Positions 1 to 11,429 of a stretch of DNA of 64,000 nucleotides are shown here, one piece after another. The translations under genes and the position numbers were made by a program. Origin of the DNA: Onychomys torridus (lineage: Eukaryota > Chordata > Mammalia > Rodentia > Cricetidae); the NCBI RefSeq assembly GCF_903995425.1, contig NC_050453.1, forward strand, positions 26,306,435 to 26,370,434, written 5' to 3'. The stretch's first letter is position 1, and every line of letters starts with the position of its first letter. The notes under the pieces are model-generated. The model was not told the DNA's origin. It worked only from the letters and a program-made list of their open reading frames with translations, and did not search any database.

Positions 1-298
1 ACTTAGGCTGTTATAAAGTACAAATGATATCTCTCACAAGGATGACTTCCATGGCCTAGAAGTCATGCTCAAGATTTTAGGGGGCAAGGGTCTGGGATAA
101 GTAAAACATAAATTCTGGAAGATACTGGCCACATCTGGCTTATCAGACAGGAAAGGATCACCAGGTTGTAAACTACATCGGTTCCCAGGATTCTAGGAGG
201 AGCAGCTTCATTCCATTAAAGAGGTAAGCTTTGTGTTTAACTTTCCTGGTTTCTCCAGTGTTTATCTGTGTTTGCAAGGCTGCTTTGACTTCTATAAT

Positions 299-426
299 GG
301 CTATGCCCTCAAAACTGTCTACAATGGCTATACCCTCAAAACTGTCTACACTGGCTATACCCTCAAAACTGTCTACACTGGCTATACCCTCAAAACTGTC
401 TACATCAGCTATACCCTCAAAACTGT
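299..426. repeat. 27-bp minisatellite, about five copies
   Basis: Five head-to-tail copies of a 27-bp unit (GGCTATACCCTCAAAACTGT plus CTACACT). The middle copies are nearly identical; the first and last carry substitutions. Because 27 is a multiple of three and the unit lacks stops in at least two frames, short open frames run through it; these are a by-product of the repeat, not evidence of a gene. Confidence 0.9.
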
Positions 427-874
427 GACTGGAAATAAATCCCTCCTTCCTTAAGTTGCTCTTTTCATAATTTCTCCAAATCCATAGAAAAATAACTAAT
501 ACAGCAGGAAAGGCATGGCCGTGGTAAGAGCTCCCAGGTGTGGGGGCAGAAGCATGAGGCTAATTGCTCACATATATATAAGCCAGGAAGCAGAGAGCTC
601 AAGCTGAAACCAGGGATAGACGGTAACCCACAAAACCTGCCCACATAGTGACCAACCTCGCTCCAGCTAGGCACTAAAGGTTCCACAGCCTCCCAAAACA
701 CAACCACTAGCTGGAACCAAGTGTTCCAGAAGGTGATCCCCCAATGGCTACTTCTCATTCAAACCATAAAAAAAAATGGGAAAACCAAGTTAATAACCTG
801 TCAACACTTGGTCAACAGCAAAGGCTACAAGAAGAATTTCTCCACTAGAAGCTCGGAATAAAAGAAAAAAGAAA

Positions 875-1030
875 AGCTGGGTGGTGGTGGTGGTGGTGGT
901 GGTGTACACCTTTAATTCCATCCACTCAGAGGCAGAGGCAAATGGATCTTTGTGAGTTCAAGGCCAGCCTGGTGTACAGAGTGAGTTCCTGGAGAGCCAG
1001 AGCTAATAGAGAAACTCTGCCTCAGAAAAA
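875..1030 (+). repeat. B1 SINE with GGT-expanded head
   Basis: The B1 order is visible: GCTGGGTGGTGG head, CACCTTTAAT (B box region), GAGGCAGAGGCA, GAGTTCAAGGCCAGCCTGG, GAGAAACTCTGCCTC, then an A-rich tail. The GGTGG of the head is expanded to about eight GGT triplets (880-903). Confidence 0.9.
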
Positions 1031-1042
1031 AACTAAACAAAA

Positions 1043-1182
1043 GAAGGAGAAGAAGAGAAGAAGAAGGAGGAGAGAGGGGGAAGGAAAGGAAAGGAAAGGA
1101 AAGGAAAGGAAAGGAGAGGAAAGAAAAGGAAAGGAAAGGAAAGGAAAGGAAAGGAAAGAAAAGGAAAGGAAAGGAAAGAGAT
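1043..1182. repeat. Purine tract, GGAAA-type microsatellite
   Basis: Runs directly out of the A-rich tail of the B1 at 875 and consists almost only of A and G, dominated by GGAAA units. It probably grew from the SINE tail. Confidence 0.9.
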
Positions 1183-1674
1183 AAAAGCAAAGTGTGGTCA
1201 TACTGTACATGAAGCTATTCTCTGCTCTCTCTCTAAGGTAACAGTAGAGCTCTCTAAAAGACCCAGAACCCAGACACAAGAGCTGTTGACCAGCATCCGC
1301 CTAACTCTGTAAGCATCCCTCTAGACAATATAGTACATTTAGCAATTCAATCCACATTAAGTAGAGACAATTTGAAAAGTCTAGCCTGAGTCTTTTCTTC
1401 TGCCCTGTCCTTGAATTAGGAAGCCAAGAGAATGCCTGACTTCTCATTCTGTGAGCTACATGGGTTTTTGGGAAGCACGTGGACAACTAGCTTTGAGCTT
1501 GCCCTCCTGAAGAGTAGGCAGTGGTTTCGAGCCAGTAAACCAGTCTTGTGTGTTGCTGTTGAAGTACGTGTCTGGATCCTGAGCCCCATTCTGGTTTCTC
1601 ATCCCATATCCTGGATTGGCTCTTGCCCCTGATGTAATAACTTGCTGTTGGCTATCAAAACACCCACTCTCAAC

Positions 1675-1795
1675 ACATCATTCATTCTACAAATATTTAC
1701 TGAGATTCTACTCAGTGCTAGCTAGATACTGGGATTTAATAGTGAGCAAAACAAACATGACTATTGTCTTCATGAAATTTAAACTCAAATGAATG
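1675..1795 (-). repeat. Ancient L2/MIR-class fragment
   Basis: TTCATTCTACAAATATTTACTGAG followed by a degenerate 'AGATACTGGGATTTAATAGTGAGCAAAAC' track resembles the reverse complement of a mammalian-wide repeat 3' end. Heavily diverged, so the family is uncertain. Confidence 0.45.
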
Positions 1796-1824
1796 ACACA
1801 GATAACAACTAATATTACAAATAC

Positions 1825-2020
1825 AGGAGGCTAGCAAGATATTGTGGTTAGGAGCACTGGCTGCTCTTCTAGAGGACCTGGGTTCAAATCCCAGCACCCA
1901 CATGGCAGTTCAAAACTGTCTGTAACTCCAGTTCCAAGGGATCTGACACCTTTATACAGACATACATGCAAGCAAAACCCCAGTGCACATATAATAAGAA
2001 TAAATGAATCATTAAAAGTG
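1825..2020 (+). repeat. B2-type SINE
   Basis: tRNA-derived head (GTTAGGAGCACTGGCTGCTC, then GGGTTCAAATCCCAGCACCC), the B2 body CTGTCTGTAACTCCAG and GACATACATGCAAGCAAAAC, ending in AATAAATGAATC and A-rich sequence. Confidence 0.9.
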
Positions 2021-2147
2021 TTTTTAAAATATTACAGATATGAAAAACAAAATTAAATATTGTAGTAGTTATCAAGAAAAAGGGCATAATGTATTATGGG
2101 AAATTTAATGAGAACTATTTTAAACTTAAGAACAAAAGACCACTACT

Positions 2148-2366
2148 GGGGCTAGAGAGATGGCTCAGCAGCTAAGACCCTGACCACTATTGCGAAGGAC
2201 CTTTGTTTGGTTTCTAGCACCCACTCAAAAGCTCACAACCATCTCAAACTGCAGTTCCAGGGGATCTGGCCCATTCTCCTGGTCTGCACGGGTACCAGGT
2301 TCAAAACAGTGCACACCCAGGTATGCAGGAAAAGACTCAAAAACATAAAAATAAATCTTTTTTAAA
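2148..2366 (+). repeat. B3-type SINE
   Basis: Starts GGGGCTAGAGAGATGGCTCA. The body keeps the longer B3 middle (TGGTCTGCACGGGTACCAGG) and ends ACATAAAAATAAATC. Confidence 0.88.
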
Positions 2367-2642
2367 AAGAGGATCCAAAGGCCTAGTGGATGAATGAATT
2401 TGAGTAAGAAAGGGACAGTAGCACTGTGATCCAAGATAAAGAAAGAATAGGAAGACAAGCACCATTATGGGAAATGCCTGAATGCTTTTGAAGATGCAGA
2501 AGAAGGCCAGTGTGAAGGGAAGATATTGGCGAACACTCTAAGAAAAGCTTGAAAGGCAAAGAAAGATGTGCTCACAAAAGGCTTGGTGATCCATATTAAA
2601 AATGTAGGGTTCTGTCTGTTGCGAACTTTCAAACAGGGCATT

Positions 2643-2825
2643 TAGAGATGGCTCAGGGGTTAAGAAGACCCAAGTTCGGTTCCCAAGACCCATGTGTGGT
2701 GGCTCATAACTTGTAATTCTAGCTCCAGGGGTTCTCAAAACTTCTTCTGGCATCCACAGGCTCAGATGTGCATGCATGCACACATATACACACAGACGAA
2801 TATAAGTAAAAAATATTTTTTAAAG
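2643..2825 (+). repeat. B2/B3 SINE, diverged
   Basis: AGAGATGGCTCAGGGGTTAA, then a small deletion across the A-B box spacer, AGCTCCAGGGG, TTCTTCTGGCATCCACAGGC and an A/T-rich end. Confidence 0.82.
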
Positions 2826-3516
2826 TTTTGAACAAGGAAAATCGACTTGAGACCACTCTGGCTGCTTGAGAATAGATCGCACAGAAGATAGGCATGGTGT
2901 AAGAAATTTAGTCAAGGTTTTGTTGTGTAGATCCAGATACAGAACTGCCAGCTATTGGAGTAAGGGGAGAAGCTACTGAGGCAGAAAGGGGTGGATATGA
3001 AAACACTATGTGGAGGCTATATTAACAGACCCCCCTCAGATTCCTTTTTCCCATCTCCAAAGAGTTACAGAGTCTGCTTAAAGAGCAGACGCCATCATTC
3101 AAAGGTACTGTGTCTCAAGGAAAATCACTGTACAAGACTGTCCATCAAGCAACCCAACTCTACAATAGTCTGGTTAGTTTGCTCAGATGGGCATGGCCTT
3201 AGTCTCATTCTAACTGTAGACTCCATGTTAAATCTGGCTTAGATGGGACCAGATTTTCATCTCCCTATTCAGGCATGCAGGGAATTTTCTCCCTAGAAAA
3301 CAACATAGAGAAAGAACCTGGCCCTATGTTAATAAAGTTGGGTGTGTAAGGACAAAATATGAGATTCTTCAACTAAGAATTTTATAGTTGGTTTCTGATT
3401 AATTTGTGAGTCTTTCTTCCCAAACAGATGGGGTTGGCTAAGATGAACAAATCATTTGCTCCGTGCAGGCACCATGTCCATTTCAGAATGTTTGCTATGG
3501 ATTTTTCCCACGTCAT
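2826..3516. other. No recognised feature
   Basis: No SINE, LTR or LINE signature that I can place and no long open frame. The piece at 2990-3330 may be an old degraded repeat, but I cannot match it. Confidence 0.5.
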
Positions 3517-3612
3517 CTATTAATTACCTAATTACATCGTCTAATTATGGGATTCTTCATGTATTTACACTGATTACGTAATTGAGTGCAATTACACTAA
3601 TTAGGTTAATGA
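3517..3612. promoter_or_regulatory. Dense TAAT/ATTA cluster, candidate enhancer core
   Basis: About nine TAAT or ATTA homeodomain-type cores sit within roughly 95 bases (TAATTACC, CTAATTACATC, CTAATTATGG, TGATTACGTAATTGAG, CAATTACACTAATTAGG, TTAATGAT). The spacing is irregular, so this is not a microsatellite. Function is inferred from motif density only. Confidence 0.3.
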
Positions 3613-3865
3613 TACAGGATAACAGACTACAAATTGCTTTAAAGGGACAGTGGGAAGGCTGGTAGGCCAAAAACCCTTTGGAGGTAGGTCAGGATTTGTC
3701 TGTTTGCAGCTTAGAGGTTCTCTCAGCCTCACCATTATGCTGACCTTTTAGGTCCACTCAAGACTGCAATGAAGAAGTATCACAAAAACTGTACCACCCA
3801 AGGTCACACTAGGGTGAGACAAGGACAGTTGGAAGTAACCACAAGGCTCCCCTCTTTATGGAAGG

Positions 3866-4410
3866 TAGAACAATGCCTCCCATGAAGACTCTCATGCCCA
3901 AGTGACCTGAACCTAAAATATACTGCCTTACATGGAAAAAGGAATTTGCAGAAGTGACTGATGATAAGGACTTTGGGATGCAAAGAGTGTCCTTGAGACT
4001 ATAACCACATGGGACTTTAAAAGTGAAGAACTTTTTCTCCTGGGTCAACAAAAGACTCAAGAATGACCCTGAGATGGCTATACAGAAAGGATCCAACAGC
4101 CAGCTACCAGCTGAGAGGAGACCATTTGCAAAGATCAGAAAGGGTCTCTGGAAGCTACATCATCCCCTGCCAATAGCTGATAAGGAAACCTGCTTCAGTC
4201 CAACAAGCTCAGAGAACTCAGCTCCGCCACATGAAGGAGAAAGCAGATGCTGTAGCTGGCCTTACTGAAAGGAACCAGCCCAGCCAACACCTTTATTTAG
4301 TCTGCTGAGACTTCTCAACAGGCTTCTGATCTACAGAACTGTAATGAGATAAAAATTGGTATCCTTTAAGCCACTAGGGTCCTGGTCATTTGTTATAGTA
4401 ACAGAAGAAT
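3866..4410 (+). repeat. Ancient mammalian LTR-like repeat
   Basis: Landmarks in order: 'CCTTACATGGAAAAAGG', 'TTTGCAGAAGTGACTGATGA', a purine-rich middle with TCTGGAAGCTACA, CCAACACCTTTATTTAG, CTGATCTACAGAACTGTAATG, and the end 'TTTAAGCCACTAGGG..TCATTTGTTATAGTAACAG'. This is an MLT1-like or old LINE-linked repeat shared across placental mammals; I am unsure of the family name. An open frame at 4023-4268 lies inside and is incidental. Confidence 0.7.
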
Positions 4411-5375
4411 CACATCTACCTATTGCTCTGCCTTCTCCCCACCCCTTCTCACATTCTTACATCACTGCCATGCAATCACTCTCCAATTCCTCTCTTAACG
4501 AAGCCTGTTTCTGAGGGGAGGGCTGATGGCAGTCTTAGCCCCTCATACAAGCACAAGTCAGCAGTACCTCTCTTGGTGACATTTGCATTTTCTGTGCAGG
4601 TCTCACTTTGTTATAAAACGTTTTGACCATAAAAATAGTGAGAACTTTATACTTGGAATTAGATCAGTGTCATGTCAAATCTCAGCTCACTTGTATGCTA
4701 GTTCTGGGAGTGTGGTGAGTGGCAGAATTGTGTAATACAAATTTCAATATTCTTATAATAAAGTGTGGATCATAGTATCCGTCACATACAGTTCTTACAG
4801 ACATGCAACAAGATGATGTATGTTAAGTGGCTGGAAACCCTTATGTCCCACAGGTAATGTTCGCTGTGTTTTCTTCATCTCTCTGAAGAAGGTGAGCCAT
4901 CAATGGTCAACTTGGAGACAGGAGAGTACAAAGGAACACTCTTGTGTCTAGGAAACCACAAGGTCCTGGGGGATGAAACAAACTGCTAGGTGATTTATTT
5001 CATGTAACTTGGTAATTATCAGTAAGACTACAAACAAAAAATTAGTGAGATTGTTGTGTGAAGGAAACTGGTTAGTAGAAGTCACCCCAAAACATTCACT
5101 ACTCCAGTGGTGCACGAGGGAACTGATGTCATTGGTGACACCTAGATGGACTTACTTCCTGTTTGTTTCTGTCCACAGGAGGCAAACTGGCCTTAGAAGT
5201 GAGAGGGGGAAGACAGCTCAGCATCTGCATTCATCTCTGTAACTCCTGCCCACTTTAAAACATGTGACCCCCAGCAGTCCCCAAAAAAAGACTTTTGCAG
5301 ACGTTGATGGATAGAAAAGGTAGAAGGGACTCAGGAAGTGACTCCCTTTTATCCATCTCTTCTGGAAAACTCATT
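4411..5375. other. No recognised feature
   Basis: Unique-looking sequence of ordinary composition, with no repeat or exon-like signal that I can support. Confidence 0.5.
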
Positions 5376-5379
5376 GATC

Positions 5380-5535
5380 TAAACACGTTATATGCATGAA
5401 GTTATTAAATCCTCCCAATAACTTTGTGCATGGTAGGTGTGAATTTCTTATTTGTATTTCTGGAATACAAGGCACGTAATTTTTCTGTGGCTAGGATGCA
5501 AAGCTGGGTGCACTCAAGTCTCCTAGCTCAAGAGC
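5380..5535 (+). repeat. MIR SINE remnant
   Basis: 'TTATATGCATGAAGTTATTA', 'AATCCTCCCAATAACTTTG' and 'CATGGTAGGTGTGAATT' match the middle of MIR (ATTTAATCCTCACAAC..GAGGTAGGTA). A diverged 3' half (AAGGCACGTAATTTTTCTGT..GCTAGGATGCAAAGCTGGG) follows. Confidence 0.75.
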
Positions 5536-6123
5536 TAATATAGTTGATAGTAAGTTCTCCATGCCCTGACATTACAGGGCCCCCAGAACCAGCAGAATGA
5601 GTTGGTTTCCCATTGGTGGCTTCAAGATATCTCCTTCCAATTCATACCAGTGTCATCAAAGGGGTCTTCATAGTATGATAATCAGGCCCAGAGCCCGTGT
5701 TCTTTACCTCATATAGGATCTTTACATTTGGTAAAGATTTAGGTGCAGATTAGGTGTATCTAATCTTTACATTTGATGCAGGTTAGGCAGGAAGCAACAC
5801 TTGAAGACCTACCTCTTGTATTATCTCAGTTACACCTTTGCTGCAGGGTCTTAGAGAGACCATTGAACCCAGTCACTACAGGTAAAAAATGGCTAGTTGT
5901 GTCTTAAAGGTGACGAAGGATGATCGTACTCACATACACTCAGGATATTGCAAATCACATCTGTTAAATATTGCCCCTGACAACTGAACGTCATAAACTG
6001 AGAGGTGCTGAGCAGTCTGTCACCACCAGGAAATACTGGCTGTGGCTGGTGCCTTATCTGAAATTCAGATCTGATTCAGAGCTCTGAGTCAAAATACTGA
6101 CCAGTGTTAAAACACACTGATTT

Positions 6124-6292
6124 GGCCGGCTATGATGGTGCATGCCTTTAATCCCAGCACTAGGGAGGCAGAGCCAGACAGAACTCTGAGTTCCAGGCCA
6201 ACTTGCTCTACAAAGAGTTTCAGGACAGCCAGGGCCATGCAGAGAAACCCTGTCTCAAAAAACCAAAAAAACAGAAAAACAAAAAACAAAAC
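6124..6292 (+). repeat. B1 SINE
   Basis: GGCCGGCTATGATGGTGCAT head, CCTTTAATCCCAGCACTAGG, GGACAGCCAGGGCCATGC, GAGAAACCCTGTCTC and an A-rich AAAACC-type tail. Confidence 0.93.
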
Positions 6293-6299
6293 AGTGACT

Positions 6300-6685
6300 T
6301 CTGGTCTGTCCATACATCACATGGACTCATTAGCTTTGGATACTATAACATGAACTATCAGATACATTTCACTCCTTCCTTAGTATTTTCCCCAGTCTGA
6401 AAATGGGCATCAGATTATTCAGTAATGTCTGTTTTGAGGGGTTACCCTGAAGAACTTTCAAAAATTGATGTTAATGAGAACAATTAGTGGAAGACAGCTA
6501 TCGAGTATCAACTTGAGTACTTATAGGGCACCTTTAATACACCAAGAACACAGGGGTGTATCTAAGCAGCCTCCTCCAGTTCTCTTTTGGGGGAATTATG
6601 CAATAAAAATAGAAAATAAACTATTAACGCACAAAATTAGAGATAACACATGTACACAGCACCATCACTGAAGTTGTCCTGGCGT
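6300..6685. other. No recognised feature
   Basis: Unique-looking sequence between the B1 tail and the degraded L2/MIR piece. Confidence 0.5.
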
Positions 6686-6689
6686 TTTG

Positions 6690-6830
6690 TAACTCCCAGC
6701 TTAGATCTGACTTCCAACTCACGCGCTATGTCACACTCATTTTCTCGGTCCATAATAAGTTGTGTGACAGAGAATAGGTGTTCAAATAGTATTCACTGAG
6801 CAGATGAATGAATGCACGAATGAGCCCAGT
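6690..6830 (+). repeat. L2/MIR-class 3' end remnant
   Basis: 'GACAGAGAATAGGTGTTCAA' followed by 'ATTCACTGAGCAGATGAATGAATG' resembles the LINE-2/MIR end (CATAGTAGGTGCTCAATAAA..TTGAATGAATGAATG). Confidence 0.5.
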
Positions 6831-7760
6831 GACCAACTAGAATTTCTCCGGAGATCCGTAGCCATCATCTGTCCACTCTTTCCAGTTCGCTGACAGCAAG
6901 CTTGTGAGGGCCTCTCCCCTGGACTCTAACACTCTCTTCATCTCCAGCGTGGCTGTGCAGCCCTCCCCCACACCTAGCTCTGTATCCATCTCTGGCTCAG
7001 CCAGGAGCCGCCCTCCTTAGTCCTCTTGGCCCTCTGGGCAGCATTCCTGTGCTTCCTGGCGTCAGAGCTCAGACACGGGTGACATCACTTACCCACTGCC
7101 TCATCAACTATGGCTGCTACCTGGAATTCCACACATAGTCTCGTCCAGCAGTTATTGATCAGTCTTTTCAGGACCTCAGCAGAACGATTTCTCTTTCAAC
7201 TAACTAATTGTGTAGGGAAGGGGCTTTAAAACAAGAAATGGAAAAAAAAATCCATTAAATTCGCTAAGAGAAAGCCTAGGTCATCCTGCTAATGTATTGC
7301 ATCCATACAGATGTGCTATTAAAACAGATGTTTGTGCAGGCAAGCCTAAACTGCTAACAAGATTGCATCTCCCCAAGGACAACTTGTTTTGTAAATGACA
7401 TTGTTTTGTGTGTTGCTTTTAGTGGCTTTGTTTGTTTGTTTGTTTTTAAAGGTAGAGAAAGGAGTCTGGGACAATATGAGGCAAATGGTTCCTCTCATTT
7501 CCCCCAGTTGGATTGTTGTCCCAATATCAAGGGACACAACCAATAAGCTAAAAGGGGAGAGATGGAAGAGCCCTGCAGCCCACTGTTACAGATTCCCACC
7601 TCTTTAAAGACAAAAAAGATTAGCTAAACCACATCTTTTCACACTGTTTTCCTTTGGGGTGGGGGCAGGGTCTCAAGGTCTCAATTCTTTATTCAGCTTA
7701 CTCATTTAAAAGCCAATCTCTTCCATAAACATGCTCCCTGACTCACCCTGGTAATATTTT
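6831..7760. other. No recognised feature
   Basis: Unique sequence; only a short GTTT run at 7429-7446 and poly-A at 7243 stand out. Confidence 0.5.
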
Positions 7761-7899
7761 ACCAGCTACCTGTGTTATCACAATTACCCATGTTGGCCGA
7801 TTCCACTTTGTCTCATTTGGTCAGTCAGCAACATTCGATGTCCTGTGACAAATATTTGACCAGCTCCAGAATCACACAGGAAATAAGCCTCTGGACACA

Positions 7900-8180
7900 T
7901 CTGGGAAGGATTTCTGGTTTGGGTTTGTTGAGGTGAGAAGACCAGCCCTAATGTGTGCAACCCCATCCTATGGGCTGGGATCCTGCACAGAACCGAAATG
8001 GGGAAGTAAACTGAGTGTTCATCTCTCTGTTTCCTGCCCGTGGATGTGATGGGACCAGCTACCACCATGCCTACCCCACCACAATGGACCGTACTGTCAA
8101 ACTCTAAGGCAGAATAAACCTTTCTTCCTTCATGTTTGCCAGATACTTGGTCATGGCAGCTAGAAAAGTAACTAATGAAA
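7900..8180 (+). repeat. Old MaLR-type LTR fragment
   Basis: The 3' part is recognisable: 'CACCACAATGGACCGTACTG', 'AGAATAAACCTTTCTTCCTT' with an AATAAA signal, 'CAGATACTTGGTCATGGCAG' and 'GAAAAGTAACTAATGAA'. This matches the typical end of rodent MaLR LTRs. The 5' boundary is not clear. Confidence 0.6.
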
Positions 8181-8189
8181 GCATTTCAG

Positions 8190-9600
8190 CATAGCTATTT
8201 GAACATGTAAATGGCTTCTGCCACTCTCTAGGTCTGGTTTTTAAGTCCCATTGCTTCCCTTCTCCAAATATGTTCCATCGAGCATTTCCTCCAGTAGTAG
8301 ATGGGGCTCAGCTAAACGCTCTGGATCCAGCTACTTCTCACTGTCCATCTTTTAGTATTGAATCCTACCAACCCTATCCTTCAGATGAATCACGGCCCCA
8401 GCTTTCCACCAGTGTATATTCCCCCTGGGCTTTGCTGTCCGACATTGCTCACCTGATCCACATCTGCCTGTGAGTTCCAAATGATGTGAACATACAGAAT
8501 TCCTCAGCATCCCTTATGACATCTCCCTCAGATTTTTCTCCTAGAATTGGCTTCTTTTGCCTTTATAGTCAGCCCTCTTTAAGGCCCCAAACCCTTCACC
8601 TCTAAAGAAGGTTGGCCCTCTTGCAGCCTTGGCAAACTCACCTTCACGATGAGCCAAACACAAGATAAATCCATCTCCTCTGGGCCCTGACATGATGGAG
8701 AAACTTAATTCTCATCTTGGTAAATGGACTGCTTTAAATATGTCTAGCACCATCTTTGAGGTGGACCAGGATGGCTCTGCACAACTCTACCTGCAAGGCC
8801 CAGAGGTTTCATGGTAGACTGACTTTTTCTCTCCAGAAAAATCTCTCACATTCTTCTCTCCTTTACGGTTTGAAAGAGCATGTTCTTATCTGCACTGCCA
8901 TAGATTCCTTATGTTGCCTACTGTGTTGGATCACTTCTCCATAGCTGATACTTGGAAAGTCTCATGGGAAGGAATACTAGCATGGCTTAGGTTTCTGGCC
9001 CTCAGAAATTCCTACCTTCTAGTTTAAAGTATGACGCTTCCCACCTGATCTTGAGTGTTGTTACCTCAAGGTTTGGGGATGTCATTTGGGGTTCAGAGGA
9101 CTCAGTGAGTGTGAAATCTGAGGCTGAGACAGACATTGGCCAGTGAAACAAAGCAAGCTATCTACCACACACAGGGAAATAAAACTCTTCCAATAATATA
9201 CCGCAAGTACTGGATTCACAAATTCAAATCAAGCTCAGCCTTAAATCTTGTCCCTTTAAAAAAAATCACACTCAATATTGTGTTCATCCACCTTCTGGGC
9301 ATGTATGAGTTTTTACATACTTGTTTATTGCCACTGAAAACCTTTCAGAGAACAACCGGTTTGGCCAATCAATCCAAGTTAATCGCTCTGATATTGAAAC
9401 CTGGAAATCAAGCAAGCAGTCATTAAATTAGAACCCTGTAGTGAAGAAATCAGCAGAAAGTCTGGAAGAGCCTGTAACTATTGCAATATAAATTAAAACA
9501 AATCTTCCCCTGCACTCATCTCAGAGTGGCATTTCGAGGATGAAATAATTGAACTTCACAAGCTTCACCTTGACTTGAACGTGAATCATCCCGGCACATC
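8190..9600. other. No recognised feature
   Basis: Unique-looking sequence; short open frames (8270-8473, 8756-8944, 9136-9426) have no family signature, no splice context and no codon bias that I can see. Confidence 0.5.
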
Positions 9601-9604
9601 TCTA

Positions 9605-9745
9605 AGCAGCTGTCACTTACTATTATTTCCACACAGCAAAGAAAGAAATCTAGGTATCTTACAGAGGTAGGGTGCCTAACTCACAGCCACACAGCACATT
9701 GTGGGCAAAATTAGAATCAGAATCCCAGCCAACTAATCTGTGGTT
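9605..9745 (+). repeat. MIR SINE remnant
   Basis: ACTTACTATTATTTCC, ACAGAGGTAGGGTGCCTAAC, TCACAGCCACACAGCACATT and AGAATCAGAATCCCAGCC follow the order of the MIR 3' half. Confidence 0.55.
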
Positions 9746-9769
9746 ATGGAATCAATCTGCCAAATGATG

Positions 9770-9845
9770 CAAGATGTAATTAAATAAACGCCTATGCACA
9801 TGGCACAGTGCATTTAGTAGGCGCTCAATAAATTTCACAGAACGA
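9770..9845 (-). repeat. MIR SINE remnant, antisense
   Basis: 'GCACATGGCACAGTGCATTT' then 'AGTAGGCGCTCAATAAATTT' is the reverse complement of the MIR 5' region (ATTTATTGAGCGC..). Confidence 0.65.
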
Positions 9846-9849
9846 GTGA

Positions 9850-11100
9850 AAACAAAACACAAAACAAATATGTTAGTCTATGATCCCAACCAATGCACCG
9901 TGCTGAAGCCCTGAAGAAAACGGGTCAGAACAGGCACACACAGAAAAAAGTAAGAGAGTACTAATCTATATTGATGCCAGCTCTGTTTCCTTTCCTGAGG
10001 ACAGGATCAGAGTGCCCGTCAATCTGAGGAGGCACCACATCTGCCCAGCTAGCCAATGAAACTTAGACAAATGAGCTTTCCTTATGGCATGGTAAAGGCC
10101 AGACACTTCTTTCTCCAGAAATTTCAGCAAAGTAAGAGAAAGTTGTCAGACCACCAAGAAAAGGTCCTTGTACACCCAAGGTGTCATACGCAGAGTGTAG
10201 CTTTGGGGGTTTTACGTAGCCAGTTTGATGCTTTGCTATGTTTTAAAGGTTGCTTTAAACTATATAGTCATTGTTGTTAGTTTACTAAAAAACAGTCAAT
10301 CCCTTGAGGATCAGAGAGTCAATAATGTACTCTGTGTGTTTCCTGGTGTTATTTGATGGTGACACATGTCACACGCCATAAAAACCTCTTAGCCATAGCA
10401 TGAATTTGGGGACCATCCTATAATAATAATCTTTAAACAAACATTTAGAATAATCCCTTTTTGGACATGGCTATGAATTGAATATGACATTTTTTTCTGT
10501 CCAGTGTTCTCAATGACTGGTTCCCAGCAGGTGGCACATTGTGGGGAGACTGTGGAAACCTTAGCAGTTTGGCTAGCCAGAGAAAGAAGATCTCACAGGG
10601 GGTGGGGCAAGCAAGCCCTTGGAGGTGCATACTAGGCTTGGCTGCTTGCTACCTAGACTTGCCTTCATAGTCAGCCATGAGTGAAGAGCTGTCCTCCACT
10701 GCATGTCCTTGCCTCCATGAGGTTTATTTAGCACAAGCACACAGGGCCAAGCAACTGGAGCCTGAATCCTCAGAAATGTTTCCTTCCTTGAGTTATTCCA
10801 TGAGGTGACTGTGCTAGGGAAGTATCTAACACGCATTTTCAACTTCTTGTCCCCCTTTCCTAGAAAATGCGCCCTATTTCAGCTTCCGCATCATAATGTA
10901 AAGCGTGCTTTCTTCTTCAGCCAGTCCCAGGGTGGTTGACCAGAGGCATAAAGCCCCAGAAAACTAAGACACAGTCAGTGAGCTATGGGGAGAGAAGAAC
11001 TCAGCTGTTCTTCTCTGACTATGAGACTTTAGAATTCTGTGGGACATTCTGCAGTGAGCACTTCCCATTAGATCTGAGTGGAGTCACATCATAACAATAA
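9850..11100. other. No recognised feature
   Basis: Unique-looking sequence; short open frames at 10056-10280 and 10573-10842 lack any supporting signal. Confidence 0.5.
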
Positions 11101-11107
11101 TTACAAA

Positions 11108-11427
11108 TACATTTATTTATCCGACTATTTTTCTCTGGACATGGTGTGTAATTCAGGTATGTGGTTTGCATATGTGTGCATAGCCGCATGTGGATGCACA
11201 CTCATGTGCAAGAATGTGAAAGCCAGGGGTCAGTGCCAGATATCTTTCTCAATCATTATCCTTTTTTCTCCACACAGGATCTCTGAATGAACTGGAGCTC
11301 ACCAGCTAGACTGGCTGACCATGGTGGAACTCCTATCTGCCTCTACCTCCCCAGGACTGGGCTTACAGGTACATGTCTCCATAATTTTATAACAGGTGCA
11401 TTACCAGATGACTCTTTCCCTAGCCCC
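11108..11427 (-). repeat. B4-type composite SINE, antisense
   Basis: Read on minus, a GGGGCTAGGGAAAGAGTC head (ID-like) is followed by a B1-like arm; on plus this appears as CTCACCAGCTAGACTGGCTG, CTCTACCTCCCCAGGACTGG and a terminal TCTTTCCCTAGCCCC. The alternating TGTG/CATG start is the decayed B4 tail. Confidence 0.7.
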
Positions 11428-11429
11428 AA

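Noticed and set aside
299..426. CRISPR-like array of short repeats
   Set aside because: Units are directly adjacent with no spacers, and the genome is a mammal's.
1825..1990. tRNA gene
   Set aside because: A/B-box-like words belong to the tRNA-derived head of a B2 SINE; no cloverleaf with acceptor stem.
6900..7080. Possible CpG island or promoter
   Set aside because: Mildly GC-rich but few CpG and no exon follows.
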